Source of the DNA: Candidatus Pacearchaeota archaeon
GTDB taxonomy: Archaea; Nanobdellota; Nanobdellia; Pacearchaeales; GW2011-AR1
NCBI GenBank assembly: GCA_003694055.1
Contig: RFLC01000009.1
Coordinates: 1 to 5,268 of the forward strand
Direction: 5' to 3'
DNA length: 5,268 bases
Shown here: positions 5,139 through 5,268 of the stretch, piece after piece
How positions within the stretch are numbered: the first letter of the stretch is position 1
How the letters are laid out: the number at the start of each line of letters is the position of its first letter
The notes under the pieces: generated by a model
What the model was told of the DNA's origin: nothing
The model's input: the letters and a program-made list of their open reading frames with translations, nothing else
Database searches by the model: none
Translations under genes and position numbers: made by a program

Positions 5139-5268
5139 TCAAGAAGGCTCTGTTGAAAATCTCTCTTGCGCCAACCTTAAATTGTGCGCTATTGCCTTAC
5201 AATAAATCTCTGCCTTCACGCTCGCAATACTCTTCCCAGAAACAGCACCTCCATACTTCCTCTTCAAA
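5139..5268 (-). CDS. C-terminal end of a probable DDE transposase, cut by the window edge
   Basis: The minus strand, read from 5267 down, is open for 42 codons to a TGA at 5139-5141. It begins LKRKYGGAVSGKSIAS and continues VKAEIYCKAIAHNLRLAQ before ending FSTEPS. The pattern of an aromatic-Gly segment, a Ser/Lys turn and a final helix with spaced E, K and HNL is the usual C-terminus of IS4/IS5/IS1182-type DDE transposases found in archaeal insertion sequences. The catalytic DDE residues lie outside the window, so family and intactness cannot be judged. It converges on the TIM-barrel gene, leaving about 250 bases between the stops. The short length makes the call moderate. Confidence 0.6.
   Translation of the reverse strand, partial: LKRKYGGAVSGKSIASVKAEIYCKAIAHNLRLAQERFSTEPS

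Noticed and set aside
4621..5142. Minus-strand open frame of 173 codons running from the transposase stop into the TIM-barrel gene
   Set aside because: Nearly half overlaps the well-supported TIM-barrel gene, it starts with TTG, has no promoter, and its Ser/Arg/Gln-rich product resembles no protein; GC-rich sequence makes such frames common.

Overview
The window looks archaeal, most likely from a small-genome DPANN-type archaeon; the exact phylum cannot be fixed from here. Three things point this way. Three genes have a TATA box at one fixed distance from the start codon and no convincing Shine-Dalgarno sequence. A small free-standing PRC-barrel protein is present. The large TIM-barrel protein is of a kind I associate, from memory, with DPANN genomes. 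Base composition is mixed, from about 33% G+C (2281-2340) to 67% (4801-4860), and GCGCGC is strikingly common.

Left part (1-942): a SpoIIM/DUF95-type multi-pass membrane protein, possibly missing its N-terminus at the window edge, followed almost without a gap by a short unrecognised soluble protein. Middle (943-1676): a hairpin-bearing spacer, a 96-residue PRC-barrel protein with its own TATA promoter, and a 316-base gene-free stretch. That stretch holds a 24-base perfect dyad, two copies of the octamer GGCGCGCC and the promoter of the next gene. Right part (1677-4886): a 408-residue DNA-binding protein with three predicted winged-helix domains, then a 652-residue TIM-barrel protein of the xylose isomerase/endonuclease IV superfamily with a very large helical insertion. 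The TIM-barrel promoter overlaps the stop codon of the regulator gene. The end (4887-5268) is a GC-rich spacer with no gene I can support, followed on the minus strand by the C-terminal end of what is probably a DDE transposase.

All complete genes lie on the plus strand. The PRC-barrel, regulator and TIM-barrel genes each seem to have their own leaderless promoter, so this is a row of separate units and not one long operon. Only the SpoIIM-like gene and the small gene after it look co-transcribed. The regulator may control itself or the TIM-barrel gene, but only adjacency suggests this. I see no CRISPR array, rRNA or tRNA. No defence system or other new multi-gene system can be supported; the most unusual items are the insertion-bearing TIM barrel, the dyad, the GCGCGCC cluster and the uniform promoter geometry.
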